This document shows, one piece after another, positions 1-7,654 of a stretch of DNA of 64,000 nt. The first letter of the stretch is position 1. Each line of letters starts with the position of its first letter. Below the pieces are notes generated by a model. That model had not been told where the DNA came from and did not search any database. It was given only the letters and a program-made list of their open reading frames with translations. Made by a program: the position numbers and the translations under genes. Source of the DNA: JACCZR01 sp035296565 (GTDB taxonomy: Bacteria; Actinomycetota; Thermoleophilia; Solirubrobacterales; Thermoleophilaceae); the NCBI GenBank assembly GCA_035296565.1, contig DATHAQ010000019.1, positions 1-64,000 on the forward strand, given 5' to 3'.

Positions 1-268
1 CGCCTGGCCGCCACTGCGGGCGAAGGGCAAGCCGGCGGTCGGCAGCGGGGCGAAGGCCTCGCTGGTCGCGACCACCGCGCGCTCCGACGGCAGGCCGCAG
101 ATCACCTACAACGGCCACCCGCTCTACCTGTTCCGGGGCGACCGCAAGCCTGGCGACACCAACGGCCAGGGATCGACAGCGTTCGGAGGCGGCTGGTACG
201 CGCTGTCCCCGGCCGGGAACGAGGTGTCCGCCCAGCCGTCGAACTCAGGGGGCGGTGGTGGCTACTAG
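1..268 (+). CDS. Secreted-repeat lipoprotein (COG4315, Lipoprotein_15 repeat), 3' end only
   Basis: The frame is open from base 2 and ends in TAG at 266-268, so only the last 88 residues are present. They contain one copy of the 'secreted repeat of unknown function' (PF03640): WPPL near the start, then GKPAVGSG, a DGRPQITYNGHPLYLF core, GDTNGQG and GGGWYALSPAG. The Y-x-[FWY]-x-x-D pattern typical of COG4315 lipoproteins is visible as YLFRGD. The tail is Ser/Gly rich (SGGGGGY). Members are exported or lipid-anchored proteins of unknown function, often encoded beside ECF sigma factors, as here. The signal peptide and any earlier repeats lie outside the window. The family call is firm; the function is not known. 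Confidence 0.85.
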   Translation, partial: AWPPLRAKGKPAVGSGAKASLVATTARSDGRPQITYNGHPLYLFRGDRKPGDTNGQGSTAFGGGWYALSPAGNEVSAQPSNSGGGGGY

Positions 269-290
269 GCGTTGAAGGTTGGGCGATGAC

Positions 291-872
291 ATGGCCACGG
301 CCGTGCAGCTTCGCGCTGCCCCCGGGGCAGTACGCTCGGGGGCGGTCATGGTCCCCGACCGGATGCTCGATCCGGCGACTCTGGGCGATCACATCGATCG
401 CCTGTTTCGCGCCGCGTGGGCGCTGTCCGGTTCGCGTGTCGAAGCCGAGGACCTCGTGCAGGAGACGTTCGCCCATGTGCTCGCCAAGCCGCGCCGGGTC
501 CGCGACGCGGATGATCTGGGCTACCTGCTGCAAGCCCTGCGAAACACGTTCATCAGCTCGCGCCGCGCGGCGGCGCGCAGGCCCGCGCCCGTGGCGCTGG
601 ATGACAGCATCGAGCCGGTCGACCCGAGACCCGCGAGCAGGCCCGAGCAGGCCGCCGAGGCACGCGAGGTGTTCGCGGTGATCGCTCGCCTTTCCGAGCC
701 GTTCCGCGACGCCCTGGTTGCTGTCGACATGGCCGGGCTCAGCTACGCCGAGGCCGGGGAGCTCCTTGGCACCAAAGAGGCGACAATCACCTCGAGGCTG
801 TTCCGAGCCCGGGCGCAGGTCGCCCGCGGAATGGAATCGGCCTCGGAAGGCGTCAACGGAGGTAGAGGCTGA
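291..872 (+). CDS. ECF-type RNA polymerase sigma factor
   Basis: A short sigma-70 protein with only regions 2 and 4, as expected for the extracytoplasmic-function class. Region 2 carries the typical EDLVQETFAHVL helix used in core binding and -10 melting. Region 4 ends in a helix-turn-helix, LSYAEAGELLGTKEATITSR, followed by LFRARAQV. The start is uncertain: TTG 279, ATG 291 and ATG 348 share the frame, and recognisable similarity begins only after residue 20 or so of the ATG 291 form, so ATG 348 is also reasonable. The next gene starts 3 bases after the stop and looks like a membrane-anchored partner. I infer a sigma/anti-sigma pair responding to an envelope signal. Confidence 0.85.
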   Translation: MATAVQLRAAPGAVRSGAVMVPDRMLDPATLGDHIDRLFRAAWALSGSRVEAEDLVQETFAHVLAKPRRVRDADDLGYLLQALRNTFISSRRAAARRPAPVALDDSIEPVDPRPASRPEQAAEAREVFAVIARLSEPFRDALVAVDMAGLSYAEAGELLGTKEATITSRLFRARAQVARGMESASEGVNGGRG

Positions 873-875
873 CCA

Positions 876-1574
876 ATGCCGGACGAGAACGACAGCCCCC
901 TGACCGAAGACGAGCTGGCGCTGGCGCGCGAGGGGAAGGCGCTGATCTCGTCCGCGGTGGCCGACGTTCGCGCCCCGCAATCGCTGCGCGAGGGGATCGA
1001 GCGCGACCGCGAACGTGCCAGGGCGCGGACAGGGGCGCCGTTCTGGCCCCGCCATCGCCTCGGTCTGGCCCCGGCCGGCGCCGCAGCCGCAGCGCTGTTG
1101 GCCGTCGTGATCGCGCTCGAGACGAGTGGCAACACGACCGAGCCGTCGCCGACCAAGGTCTACGCGGTCGCGCGGCTCGATCCGACCAAGGCCGCTCCCC
1201 GGCCGCTCGGCGGTGCGCCACCCGTGCTCGCCGCCAAGGTCGACAGCTTGGCGTTCCCGGACTGGAAGGCGAGCTTCGGATGGAAGGCCGTCGGCCGTCG
1301 AAACGACACGCTCTCGGGCCGCTCCGTCACGACCGTCTTCTATCGCAATCCCCAGGGTGCAAGGCTCGGCTACGCGGTGGTTTCCGGCGACACCCTCGGC
1401 GGCGACCCGCCCGGCCGCGGGGTCACTCGGAGAGGCAAGACGTACCACGTCGCCCGCGTCCGCGAGCACACGATCGTCACGTGGAATCAGCAAGGCCATA
1501 CCTGCGCGATCGTGGCCCCAGCGCGGGTGCCGCCGGCGCGGGTGCTTGACCTAGCCGCCTCGAGGAACGTCTAG
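876..1574 (+). CDS. Probable anti-sigma factor, single-pass membrane protein
   Basis: A 232-residue protein directly after the ECF sigma gene (3-base gap), which suggests co-transcription. The first 60 residues are hydrophilic and charged (cytoplasmic in the usual topology). One hydrophobic segment lies at about residues 66-84 (LAPAGAAAAALLAVVIALET), followed by a domain of about 145 residues that would face outside. This is the layout of anti-sigma factors. The HxxxCxxC zinc-binding motif of ZAS-type anti-sigma factors is absent, so this would be a non-zinc member, or simply a co-expressed membrane protein. The single cysteine in HTCAIV near the C-terminus is the only obvious redox-capable residue. 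The function is inferred from position and topology. Confidence 0.6.
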   Translation: MPDENDSPLTEDELALAREGKALISSAVADVRAPQSLREGIERDRERARARTGAPFWPRHRLGLAPAGAAAAALLAVVIALETSGNTTEPSPTKVYAVARLDPTKAAPRPLGGAPPVLAAKVDSLAFPDWKASFGWKAVGRRNDTLSGRSVTTVFYRNPQGARLGYAVVSGDTLGGDPPGRGVTRRGKTYHVARVREHTIVTWNQQGHTCAIVAPARVPPARVLDLAASRNV

Positions 1575-1862
1575 TCGGCCTCCCCGCTTCTGGGCGCGCG
1601 AGTTCCTCGTCTTGGCGGTCGCGGTGGCCGTGCGCGCGGGCCTCGAGCGCGGCGAGACCCCCGATTCCCTGCGCCGGCTCTCGCCCGCTCCGGCGTTCGA
1701 TTTCTTGCCGACCGTCCAGCTGCGCTACGCCTCTGGCGTGCTGCGCGCCGCGGCCGGCAACCACGAGCGGCTCGGCCCTTCCACGACGCTTCCACGCGCC
1801 ATATTTGAGAGTCCGGCTGCGCCAAGGGCCTGAGCTCTGCTCTACGAGCGGCTTCGCGACAG
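1575..1862. other. Intergenic stretch with one weak reading frame
   Basis: No recognisable gene. A TTG-started frame on the plus strand at 1612-1833 would encode 73 residues (MAVAVAVRAGLERG...) with high G/C at third positions. It has no clear ribosome binding site and no family resemblance I can see, so it may be a small gene, a decayed 3' fragment or chance. AT content rises at 1798-1812 (gccatatttgagag), which could be a promoter or terminator flank next to the tRNA-Val gene. Confidence 0.3.
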
Positions 1863-1935
<73 letters not shown>

Positions 1936-2100
1936 GAGGGATCCAGTCTAGGCTCTGGCATGCGGGATCGGGGTGCTCCGCGGCGTCGCCGGTTCGTCCG
2001 GCAGACGGCTTGATTGGGCACGGGTACCCAGCCGCGGATGAATGGCCGGCAGGCCCCGCTCGGGGAGCGACTCGTTCGCACGGTCCATGCCTCGGAGGCC

Positions 2101-2740
2101 CTAGCCCGCGTCTCTCGATCGGCGCACGCGCGCGGTCATCGCACCGACCGCGGGATTGACGACCACCAACGAGAGCCAGAACAGCCTCGCCAGGTCGGGC
2201 GACGCGAGATATGCGAGCGGGATGGAGGCCAGGAAGACCCCCGCGGGCACCAATCCGTCAATCACGCTCTCCTGCCACTCCCCCGAGGTCGGCGTGTGGT
2301 CGAGCAGGCCCCTGCGGCCGGCGACGATCCAGACCACCGTGTACAGCACCGAGACGAGCGCGATGTTGACGGCCATCAGCACGGTGGGGAGCGGCCGGAT
2401 CGCCGACCGAGGCGGTGCTGAACGGCAGCACCACGACGGCCGCGACCAGGCAGAGGTTGACGGCGATCGTGGGAGTGTCGATCGCGCCCCAGCTCGCGAC
2501 CATGCGGTGATGTCTCAGCCAATACCCGGCGATGACCGCGAAGGCGACCAGGAACGCGATGAACTGCGGCCCGATGGCGTCGCCGAGTGCCGTCACGCTC
2601 GTGAACGACGACGGTTTGTCCCGGACGTCGAGCGTGGTGATCAGCAGCGTCAACGGAACCGCGAAGGACGCATCCAGGAAGGCGATCGCGCGGTCGAACT
2701 CGGCCTCGTCGCGCGTGTACCGCCTCCGTTTTGGTGTCAC
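2101..2740 (-). pseudogene. TMEM175-like potassium channel gene (DUF1211) interrupted by a frameshift
   Basis: Two overlapping minus-strand frames together make one protein of about 210 residues. The upstream half starts at GTG 2740 (VTPKRRRYTRDEAEF) and contains RAIAFLDASFAVPLTLL, which matches the R-x3-F-S-D helix of bacterial TMEM175 channels with S replaced by L, then WLRHHRM and two further membrane segments up to LPFSTASVGD. The downstream half continues with PLPTVLMAVNIALVSVLYTVVW and two more hydrophobic helices to the TAG at 2101-2103. The join needs a single-base shift between about 2385 and 2400. As written, the gene cannot give a full channel. It could be a real pseudogene or a sequencing error in a GC-rich run. 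Confidence 0.65.
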
Positions 2741-2941
2741 CGGCGCGGGGCCAATCTCGCTTGGGGTGGACCTATTCAGCGCGGTTACCGAACGGCGAAC
2801 CAGTGTTGTCGGACTGGTGCTCCCTGGGCAGAGGCCGACGCCTTGCCGCTGAGCTCCAGTTGGACGCGGCGTGAGCCTATCCACCGTGATGGCAAAGCGG
2901 AAAGCCGAGTCCGGTCGCGAACGGCCCGAGGACGATCCTGT

Positions 2942-3592
2942 CTAGAGCGGCGCCGTGCCCCGGATGACCATCACTTCCTCTTCGCGCTGACCCGGCTCGA
3001 GCAGGCCGCGGCGCTCGAGCAGCTCCGCGCGTGAGCCGTGCAACGGGCCCAGCGGGCTGCGCTCGCGCCGCACGACGGCGGGCTCGAGGCCGCCAGCACG
3101 CATCGCGTCCAGCGTTATCTGCTCGCCGGTAATGGAGGAGTGCACCACAAGGAGCGCGCCGCCGGGGCTCAGGTGCGCGGGTGCGCGGGCGAGCAGGGGG
3201 TCGAGCAGCTCGCGCCCATCGTGGCCGGCGTCCCAGGCGCGCGCCTGGCCGCGCGGCGGGCCGGCGTCCTCGGCGGGCACGTAGGGCGGGTTGGAGACGA
3301 TCAGGTCAAAGCGCTCGTCGCCGAGCGGCTCGAACAAGCTGCCGCGAACGGCCCGCAGCCCGGTGCCGTTGAGGAAGGCGTTGACCCGAGCCGTGGCAAC
3401 CGCGCGTCGCGACAGGTCGACCGCGGTCACCCTCTCCGCCCCCGCCAGCGCGGCCGCGACCGCCACCGCGCCGCTGCCGGTGCAGAGGTCGAGCACGGAG
3501 GCGCCCGGGCGCAGCTGCTCGCGAGCGGCGTCAGCGAGCATCCACGAGTCCGAGCGGGGCCGAAAGACGCCCGGCGGCGCGACTATCCGCAT
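2942..3592 (-). CDS. HemK2/MTQ2-like class I SAM-dependent methyltransferase
   Basis: A 216-residue protein. Residues 34-44 (VLDLCTGSGAV) form the SAM-binding loop, TAVDL is the acidic end of beta-2, and SNPPYVPAED at 100-109 is the N-P-P-Y catalytic motif of enzymes that methylate the amide nitrogen of glutamine (release factor GGQ) or related substrates. The N-terminal PGVFRPRSDSWML matches the short N-terminus of the HemK2/MTQ2 group rather than bacterial PrmC, which has a longer helical domain. The ATG at 3592 is chosen because similarity starts there; the frame stays open further upstream into the opposite-strand gene. The substrate is not proven. The gene is divergent from the next one, with a 35-bp gap. 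Confidence 0.8.
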   Translation of the reverse strand: MRIVAPPGVFRPRSDSWMLADAAREQLRPGASVLDLCTGSGAVAVAAALAGAERVTAVDLSRRAVATARVNAFLNGTGLRAVRGSLFEPLGDERFDLIVSNPPYVPAEDAGPPRGQARAWDAGHDGRELLDPLLARAPAHLSPGGALLVVHSSITGEQITLDAMRAGGLEPAVVRRERSPLGPLHGSRAELLERRGLLEPGQREEEVMVIRGTAPL

Positions 3593-3627
3593 GAGCCCTA
3601 CCTTTCCGGACCGCCCTTCTCCAAACG

Positions 3628-4764
3628 ATGCCGCTCGACCAGCCCGCCCCCACCGCCGACCAGCTCGAGGCCGCGTTCGCGCCCGGCCGCCCCATGGCCA
3701 TCGGGCTCGAAGAGGAGGTGATGCTCCTGGAGACCGAGACGCTCGACCTGGCGCCGATCGCACGAGAGGTGGTCGAAGCCGCGCCGGACGGCGCGCCGCT
3801 CAAGCTCGAGCTGCCCGCCTCGCAGGTCGAGATCATGACGGCGCCCGCCGGAACGGTATCCGAGGCGGTGCGCCAGGTCTCCGAGGGGCGCCGCACGCTC
3901 GCGGCCATCGCAGCCGGTCGCGCTCGGCCGGCCTGCGCGGGGGTCCACCCCTTCGCGGCACCCGACGGTGTCCTCAACCGAGGCGAGCGCTATGAGCGCA
4001 CGCTGGCCGACTACGGCCCGGCGGCTCGTCAGCAGCTCGTCTGCGCCCTGCAGGTGCACGTAGCCGTCGGTGGCCCCGACCGCGCGCGCGCGGTCTACAA
4101 CGCGCTGCGCTCCTACCTGCCGGAGATCGCCGCGTTGGCGGCCAACGCTCCGTGGCACGCCGGCCGCGACACCGGCCTGGCGTCCATCCGGCCCAAGCTT
4201 TCAGAGGCGCTGCCGCGCCAGGGAGTCCCGCCGGCGATTTCCAGCTGGGCCGCCCTGGCGGGTGAGCTGCATTGGGGCAACAGCTCCGGAACCGTCCCCG
4301 AGCCGGGGCGCTGGTGGTGGGAGCTGCGGCCGCACCCCTCGTTCGGGACGCTCGAGCTGCGAGTCCCCGACGCGCAGACCACGCTTGCCCACGCCAGCGG
4401 CGTGGCGGCCTTCGCGCACGCTCTGGTCGGCTGGCTGGCGCAGCGTCACGAGGCGGGCGAGCCGCTGCCGGTCGTGGACTCCTGGCGCATCGGCGAGAAC
4501 CGCTGGTCGGCGTTGCGCTGGGGCGTTGAGGGGAGCATGGCCGACCTGGAGACCGGCGCCCGGCGCCCGACCGCCGAGCGGCTGCTGGAGCTGATGGAAG
4601 CCGTCGGCCCCGCGGCGGATGACCTCGGCTGCGGCCCGGAGCTCGCCGTGGCGGCCGGGATGGTGCGCCACAACGGGGCGATGGCGCAGCGCGAAGCCGT
4701 CGCCGGCGACGGGGCCTCAGGTTTGACGCGTTGGCTGGCCGAGCGCTTCCTGGAGGATGCGTAA
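3628..4764 (+). CDS. Glutamate-cysteine ligase, GCS2/YbdK-type carboxylate-amine ligase
   Basis: A 378-residue ATP-dependent ligase of the GCS2 family (PF04107). The GLEEEVMLL motif at residues 26-34 supplies the glutamates that bind Mg-ATP. ELPASQVEIMTAPAGT at 59-74, GVHPFA at 105-110 and the ELRPHPSFGTLELRVPDAQT block near 232-251 are the other conserved segments. Members make gamma-glutamyl-cysteine or act as weak carboxylate-amine ligases; in actinobacteria the same fold (EgtA) feeds ergothioneine or other thiols. The substrate cannot be fixed from sequence. The next gene begins 29 bases after the stop. Confidence 0.85.
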   Translation: MPLDQPAPTADQLEAAFAPGRPMAIGLEEEVMLLETETLDLAPIAREVVEAAPDGAPLKLELPASQVEIMTAPAGTVSEAVRQVSEGRRTLAAIAAGRARPACAGVHPFAAPDGVLNRGERYERTLADYGPAARQQLVCALQVHVAVGGPDRARAVYNALRSYLPEIAALAANAPWHAGRDTGLASIRPKLSEALPRQGVPPAISSWAALAGELHWGNSSGTVPEPGRWWWELRPHPSFGTLELRVPDAQTTLAHASGVAAFAHALVGWLAQRHEAGEPLPVVDSWRIGENRWSALRWGVEGSMADLETGARRPTAERLLELMEAVGPAADDLGCGPELAVAAGMVRHNGAMAQREAVAGDGASGLTRWLAERFLEDA

Positions 4765-4793
4765 GGCGAGGAAGGGCGGGTAGAAGCGATTTC

Positions 4794-5804
4794 ATGGCGT
4801 CGCTACCCGCTTCTCGCGGCCCCATCAGTGAGCGCCTTCTCACCGAGCTGCGCCGTCCGCCGCACGTGCTGGACCCTTTCGCGGTGCCGGCCCCGCTTAA
4901 CCCGCTCGGCGACGAGGACCTGCAGCTCTCGCTCTACGTCCTCTACGAGCTGCACTACCGCGGCTTCGCGGAGGTCGATGAGGGCTGGGAGTGGGAGGCC
5001 TCGCTGCTCGCGCATCGCAGCGCGCTGGAGCGTCTCTTCGAGGACGCGCTGCTGGACGCAGTGGGACTGCCGGGAGAGGCCCCCGCAGCGGAGGAGATGG
5101 ACCTCGCGCTGCGCGCAATCGCCGATGACGAAGCGGGGCCCTCGCTGTCCATGCACGTCGACCGCAACGCCACGCTCGATCAAGTGCTCGAGTTCCTCGT
5201 ACACCGCTCCGCCTACCAGCTCAAGGAGGCCGACCCGCACTCCTGGGCGCTGCCGCGGCTCAGCGGTGCGCCCAAGGCAGCCCTGGTCGAGGTGCAGGCC
5301 GACGAGTACGGCGGAGGCCGCGCCGAACGTGTACACGCCCAGCTGTTCGCCGATTCGATGGGGGCGGTGGGCCTCGACCCCACCTACGGCGCGTACCTGG
5401 ACCGAATCCCGGCTGTGACACTGGCCACGGTGAACCTCATGTCGTTCCTGGGGCTCCACCGCCGCTGGCGCGGCGCGATCGTCGGTCACCTCGCGCTCTT
5501 CGAGATGACGTCATCGATCCCCAACCGCCGCTACGCGAACGCCCTGCGCCGCCACGGGTTCGACGGCGCGGCCACCGAGTTCTTCGACGAGCACGTCGAG
5601 GCCGATGCCGTCCACGAGAACGTGGCCGCCGTCGACCTGGCCGGCGGCCTGGCGCGCGCCGAGCCGCAGGTGGCGCCGGACATCATCTGGGGGGCTCGTG
5701 CCCTGGCCGAGCTGGACGCCCGCTGGGGCGGCCATCTGCTCGCCTCCTGGGAGCGCGACGAGAGCTCGCTGCTGCGGGCGCTGCGGGCGCCCGCGATCGC
5801 CTAA
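4794..5804 (+). CDS. Heme-oxygenase-fold iron-containing redox enzyme family protein
   Basis: A 336-residue, mostly helical soluble protein that matches the Haem_oxygenas_2 group (PF14518) of diiron or heme-oxygenase-like proteins. Useful marks are the repeated His/Glu-bearing helices: ELHYRGFAEVDEGWEWE near 53-69, a FLVHRSAYQLKEADPH stretch near 135-150, then HLALFEMTSSIPNRRYANALRRHG near 230-253 and EFFDEHVEADAVHE near 261-274. ATG 4794 is chosen because it follows a GGCGGG stretch and removes an unlikely N-terminal extension. The stop overlaps the stop of the convergent CDGSH gene by 4 bases, and the two families are often neighbours, so a shared redox or iron role is likely. The precise reaction is unknown. 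Confidence 0.75.
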   Translation: MASLPASRGPISERLLTELRRPPHVLDPFAVPAPLNPLGDEDLQLSLYVLYELHYRGFAEVDEGWEWEASLLAHRSALERLFEDALLDAVGLPGEAPAAEEMDLALRAIADDEAGPSLSMHVDRNATLDQVLEFLVHRSAYQLKEADPHSWALPRLSGAPKAALVEVQADEYGGGRAERVHAQLFADSMGAVGLDPTYGAYLDRIPAVTLATVNLMSFLGLHRRWRGAIVGHLALFEMTSSIPNRRYANALRRHGFDGAATEFFDEHVEADAVHENVAAVDLAGGLARAEPQVAPDIIWGARALAELDARWGGHLLASWERDESSLLRALRAPAIA

Positions 5805-6022
5805 TCCAAGCGGTTCTCCGCCGCGCTGGGGGCCTGGAAGCGGGTGAGCTTGTGCGTGCCGTCGCAGAAGGGCCGCAGGCGCGAGCGCCCGCAGCGACAC
5901 AGCGCCACTGTCTCGCGGCCCACCTCGATCTCCTCGCCGTTCTGGTCGACGATGCGAAACGGCCCGCGCACCAGGAGGGGGCCATCGCGGTAGGGGGTGA
6001 TGGTGACGGCCGAGTCAGGCAA
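5801..6022 (-). CDS. CDGSH-type [2Fe-2S] iron-sulfur protein
   Basis: A 73-residue protein with the cluster-binding signature C-x-C-x8-C-x3-H: C42, C44, C53 and H57 (ALCRCGRSRLRPFCDGTHK). This is the mitoNEET-like 3Cys-1His ligand set that holds a redox-active [2Fe-2S] cluster. The rest of the small domain, GPFRIVDQNGEEIEVGRETV, is the usual preceding beta strand region. Its ATG lies inside the upstream cupin gene (8-base overlap), so the two are translationally coupled. Its stop codon overlaps that of the convergent heme-oxygenase-fold gene. It probably acts in electron transfer. Confidence 0.92.
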   Translation of the reverse strand: MPDSAVTITPYRDGPLLVRGPFRIVDQNGEEIEVGRETVALCRCGRSRLRPFCDGTHKLTRFQAPSAAENRLD

Positions 6023-6425
6023 CGGGGCTGCGCTCGCGCTCCCCGCCGGGCTGGACCGGCTGCTCGTAGGTGCTCACGACGTCCGTGCTGGCGTACACGG
6101 CGGCGAAGCGAAGCGGCTCGGTGCCGGCGTTGCGGATCGAATGTGGCTCGTCAGCGGGGACCAGCGCCACTCCGCTGCGCTGGAGCAGCCGCCGCTCGTC
6201 GCCGACCTCGACCTCGGCCCGGCCGTCCACCACCACGATCGTCTCCTCGGCGCTGTCGGTGTGGCGGGCCAGACGGCAGCCCGGGTCGACCTCGAGCATC
6301 GACGCCCCGCTCGCGACCGCACCGGTGCCGGGCCCCAGCGCCGAAGCGCTGCGCCAGCGCGCCGAGCGCTCGCCTTCGATCCAGGCGTCGCTGAACTCCA
6401 GGCGCTCGAGGTCCACGGCAGTCAT
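6015..6425 (-). CDS. Cupin-domain protein
   Basis: A 136-residue single-domain cupin. Motif 1 is seen as G-x5-H-x-D-x3-E (GCRLARHTDSAEETIVVVDG, residues 49-68) and motif 2 as P-x3-P-H-x2-R-N (VPADEPHSIRNAG, near 89-101), which would place His, Glu and His around a metal ion. It is cotranscribed and overlapping with the CDGSH gene. Cupins of this size range from dioxygenases to small-molecule binding proteins, so no reaction is assigned. Confidence 0.82.
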   Translation of the reverse strand: MTAVDLERLEFSDAWIEGERSARWRSASALGPGTGAVASGASMLEVDPGCRLARHTDSAEETIVVVDGRAEVEVGDERRLLQRSGVALVPADEPHSIRNAGTEPLRFAAVYASTDVVSTYEQPVQPGGERERSPVA

Positions 6426-6475
6426 GCCCTCCCCTTTGCCCGGGCGGGGCCCGCTTCACGCCTAGGCTCGGGGGC

Positions 6476-6838
6476 ATGGACCTCAGGCTCGCCGGCAAGG
6501 CGCTGGCCGCCCAGACGCTCGCGGTCGTGCTGCTCTCGTTGCTGTTGGTGGCGCTCCCGCTGCCCGAGGGGTTCTTCCGCGACTTCGGCTTCCTGGCGGG
6601 ACCGGGCGCGTGGGCACTGTGCGCGGCTCTCACCGCGCGGATCCTCGGCCTCCCGGTGCTCGTGGTGATGGGGGTGGCACTGCTCGCCGGACTGGCGGGG
6701 ACGGCGCTCAGCCTCGCGGGAGGTCACTGGCCCGGCGTGGCCGGCGGCCTGCTGGTCTTCGGGGCCGGCTGCGGCCGGCTAGGTAGGGGCGACGGGATTC
6801 GAACCCGCGATCTCCGGCTTGAAAGGCCGGCGTCCTAG
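6476..6838 (+). CDS. Small membrane protein whose reading frame runs into a tRNA gene
   Basis: The frame starts with ATG at 6476 and encodes three to four hydrophobic helices (LAAQTLAVVLLSLLLVALPL, then GAWALCAALTARILGLPVLV, then a Gly/Ala-rich helix). About the last 18 residues (DGIRTRDLRLERPAS and a few before) are encoded by the antisense strand of the tRNA-Glu gene, so either the true stop was lost or the protein really ends there. Family not recognised. The hydrophobic part looks real; the C-terminus is doubtful. Confidence 0.55.
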   Translation: MDLRLAGKALAAQTLAVVLLSLLLVALPLPEGFFRDFGFLAGPGAWALCAALTARILGLPVLVVMGVALLAGLAGTALSLAGGHWPGVAGGLLVFGAGCGRLGRGDGIRTRDLRLERPAS

Positions 6839-6857
6839 GCCGCTGGACCACGCCCCC
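6784..6857 (-). tRNA. tRNA-Glu (anticodon UUC)
   Basis: On the minus strand the gene reads GGGGGCG...CGCCCCT-A, with a G-U pair at the end of the acceptor stem. The D arm region is GGTCCAGCGGCCTAGGACG, the anticodon arm is CCGGC-CTTTCAA-GCCGG with anticodon TTC in DNA, and the T arm is CGGG-TTCGAAT-CCCG in a standard frame. Its 3' end overlaps the end of the small membrane-protein frame on the plus strand. Confidence 0.93.
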
Positions 6858-6871
6858 GGGAAAGAGGCAGT

Positions 6872-7654
6872 CTAGGTCCGCGAGCCGCAGCGCCCGCTCG
6901 ATAGCCCGAGCGCCCAGCGAATGCCGCCGTCGACCAAGCGCCGCAGGCGCCGGTCCGAGCGCCATGCGGAGCCAAAGTGCCCGAGGCCGCTGTAGAAGAC
7001 GCGTCCCCTGCCCTCGCGGCGACACCAGGCCAGCGGCAGGTCTTGGCGCGTCTCGCCGCTGATGCTTCGCGGGTCGGCCCGCAGCAGCACGTGGGCCCGG
7101 CGGCGGGGGGAGGCCTTGAACTCGTAGAACTCGTCACGGATGGAAAACGCGCGCGGAAGGCGCGGAGTCGAGGGGTGGCTGCGGTCGGTGACCACGACCC
7201 GCCCGGTTTGAGCCGGCGGGTGGAGGCGAAAGCCGCCGCCGAGAAGGCGCTGGAAGCGGGGCCAGCGGTCGAAGGTATTCGACGCCGAGTGCAGGCCGAC
7301 CAGCGCTCCGCCGTCCTTGACGAAGTCGACGAGCGCCTGGCGCGCCTCGTGGTCGATCGGAAGCTCTCCCGTGGTGCTCGCGAACACGACGGCCTTCGCA
7401 CCTGCAAGCCGCTCCTTGGTTAGCTCGGAGGCCCTGCGGATGTGGATGACGTCGAAGCGGCGGCTGCGGCGGCCGAGCCCGCGCAGGAAGCGCACCTGGT
7501 CGGGGATGGAGGCGTGCCTGTAGCCGCGCGCCTCGCTGAGCACGAGCACGCGGGCCTGGTTGGACGCCGTGCCCGAGTCGGCCAGGAGTGGCATCGCCAC
7601 TGCCGCGCCGATCGCAGCCACGGCTAGGCCCACGGCGAGGCCCGGCGTCCTCAT
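6872..7654 (-). CDS. Exported ThuA-like domain protein
   Basis: A 260-residue protein with an N-terminal signal or anchor segment at about residues 4-28 (PGLAVGLAVAAIGAAVAMPLLA). The rest is a ThuA-like domain (PF06283): ARVLVLSEARGYRHASIPD at the first strand, VVFASTTGELPIDHEARQAL and DFVKDGGALVGLHSASNTF in the middle, and GRVFYSGLGHFGSAW near the C-terminus. This is a glutamine-amidotransferase-like fold without the catalytic cysteine and is linked to sugar (trehalose) utilisation in some species. ATG 7654 overlaps the stop of the DUF427 gene by 4 bases (ATGA), so the two form an operon. The substrate is unknown. Confidence 0.82.
   Translation of the reverse strand: MRTPGLAVGLAVAAIGAAVAMPLLADSGTASNQARVLVLSEARGYRHASIPDQVRFLRGLGRRSRRFDVIHIRRASELTKERLAGAKAVVFASTTGELPIDHEARQALVDFVKDGGALVGLHSASNTFDRWPRFQRLLGGGFRLHPPAQTGRVVVTDRSHPSTPRLPRAFSIRDEFYEFKASPRRRAHVLLRADPRSISGETRQDLPLAWCRREGRGRVFYSGLGHFGSAWRSDRRLRRLVDGGIRWALGLSSGRCGSRT

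Noticed and set aside
2156..3034. A 292-residue plus-strand frame opposite the TMEM175 region
   Set aside because: It has no recognisable motif, a mixed amino-acid composition and spans the interval between two real minus-strand genes.
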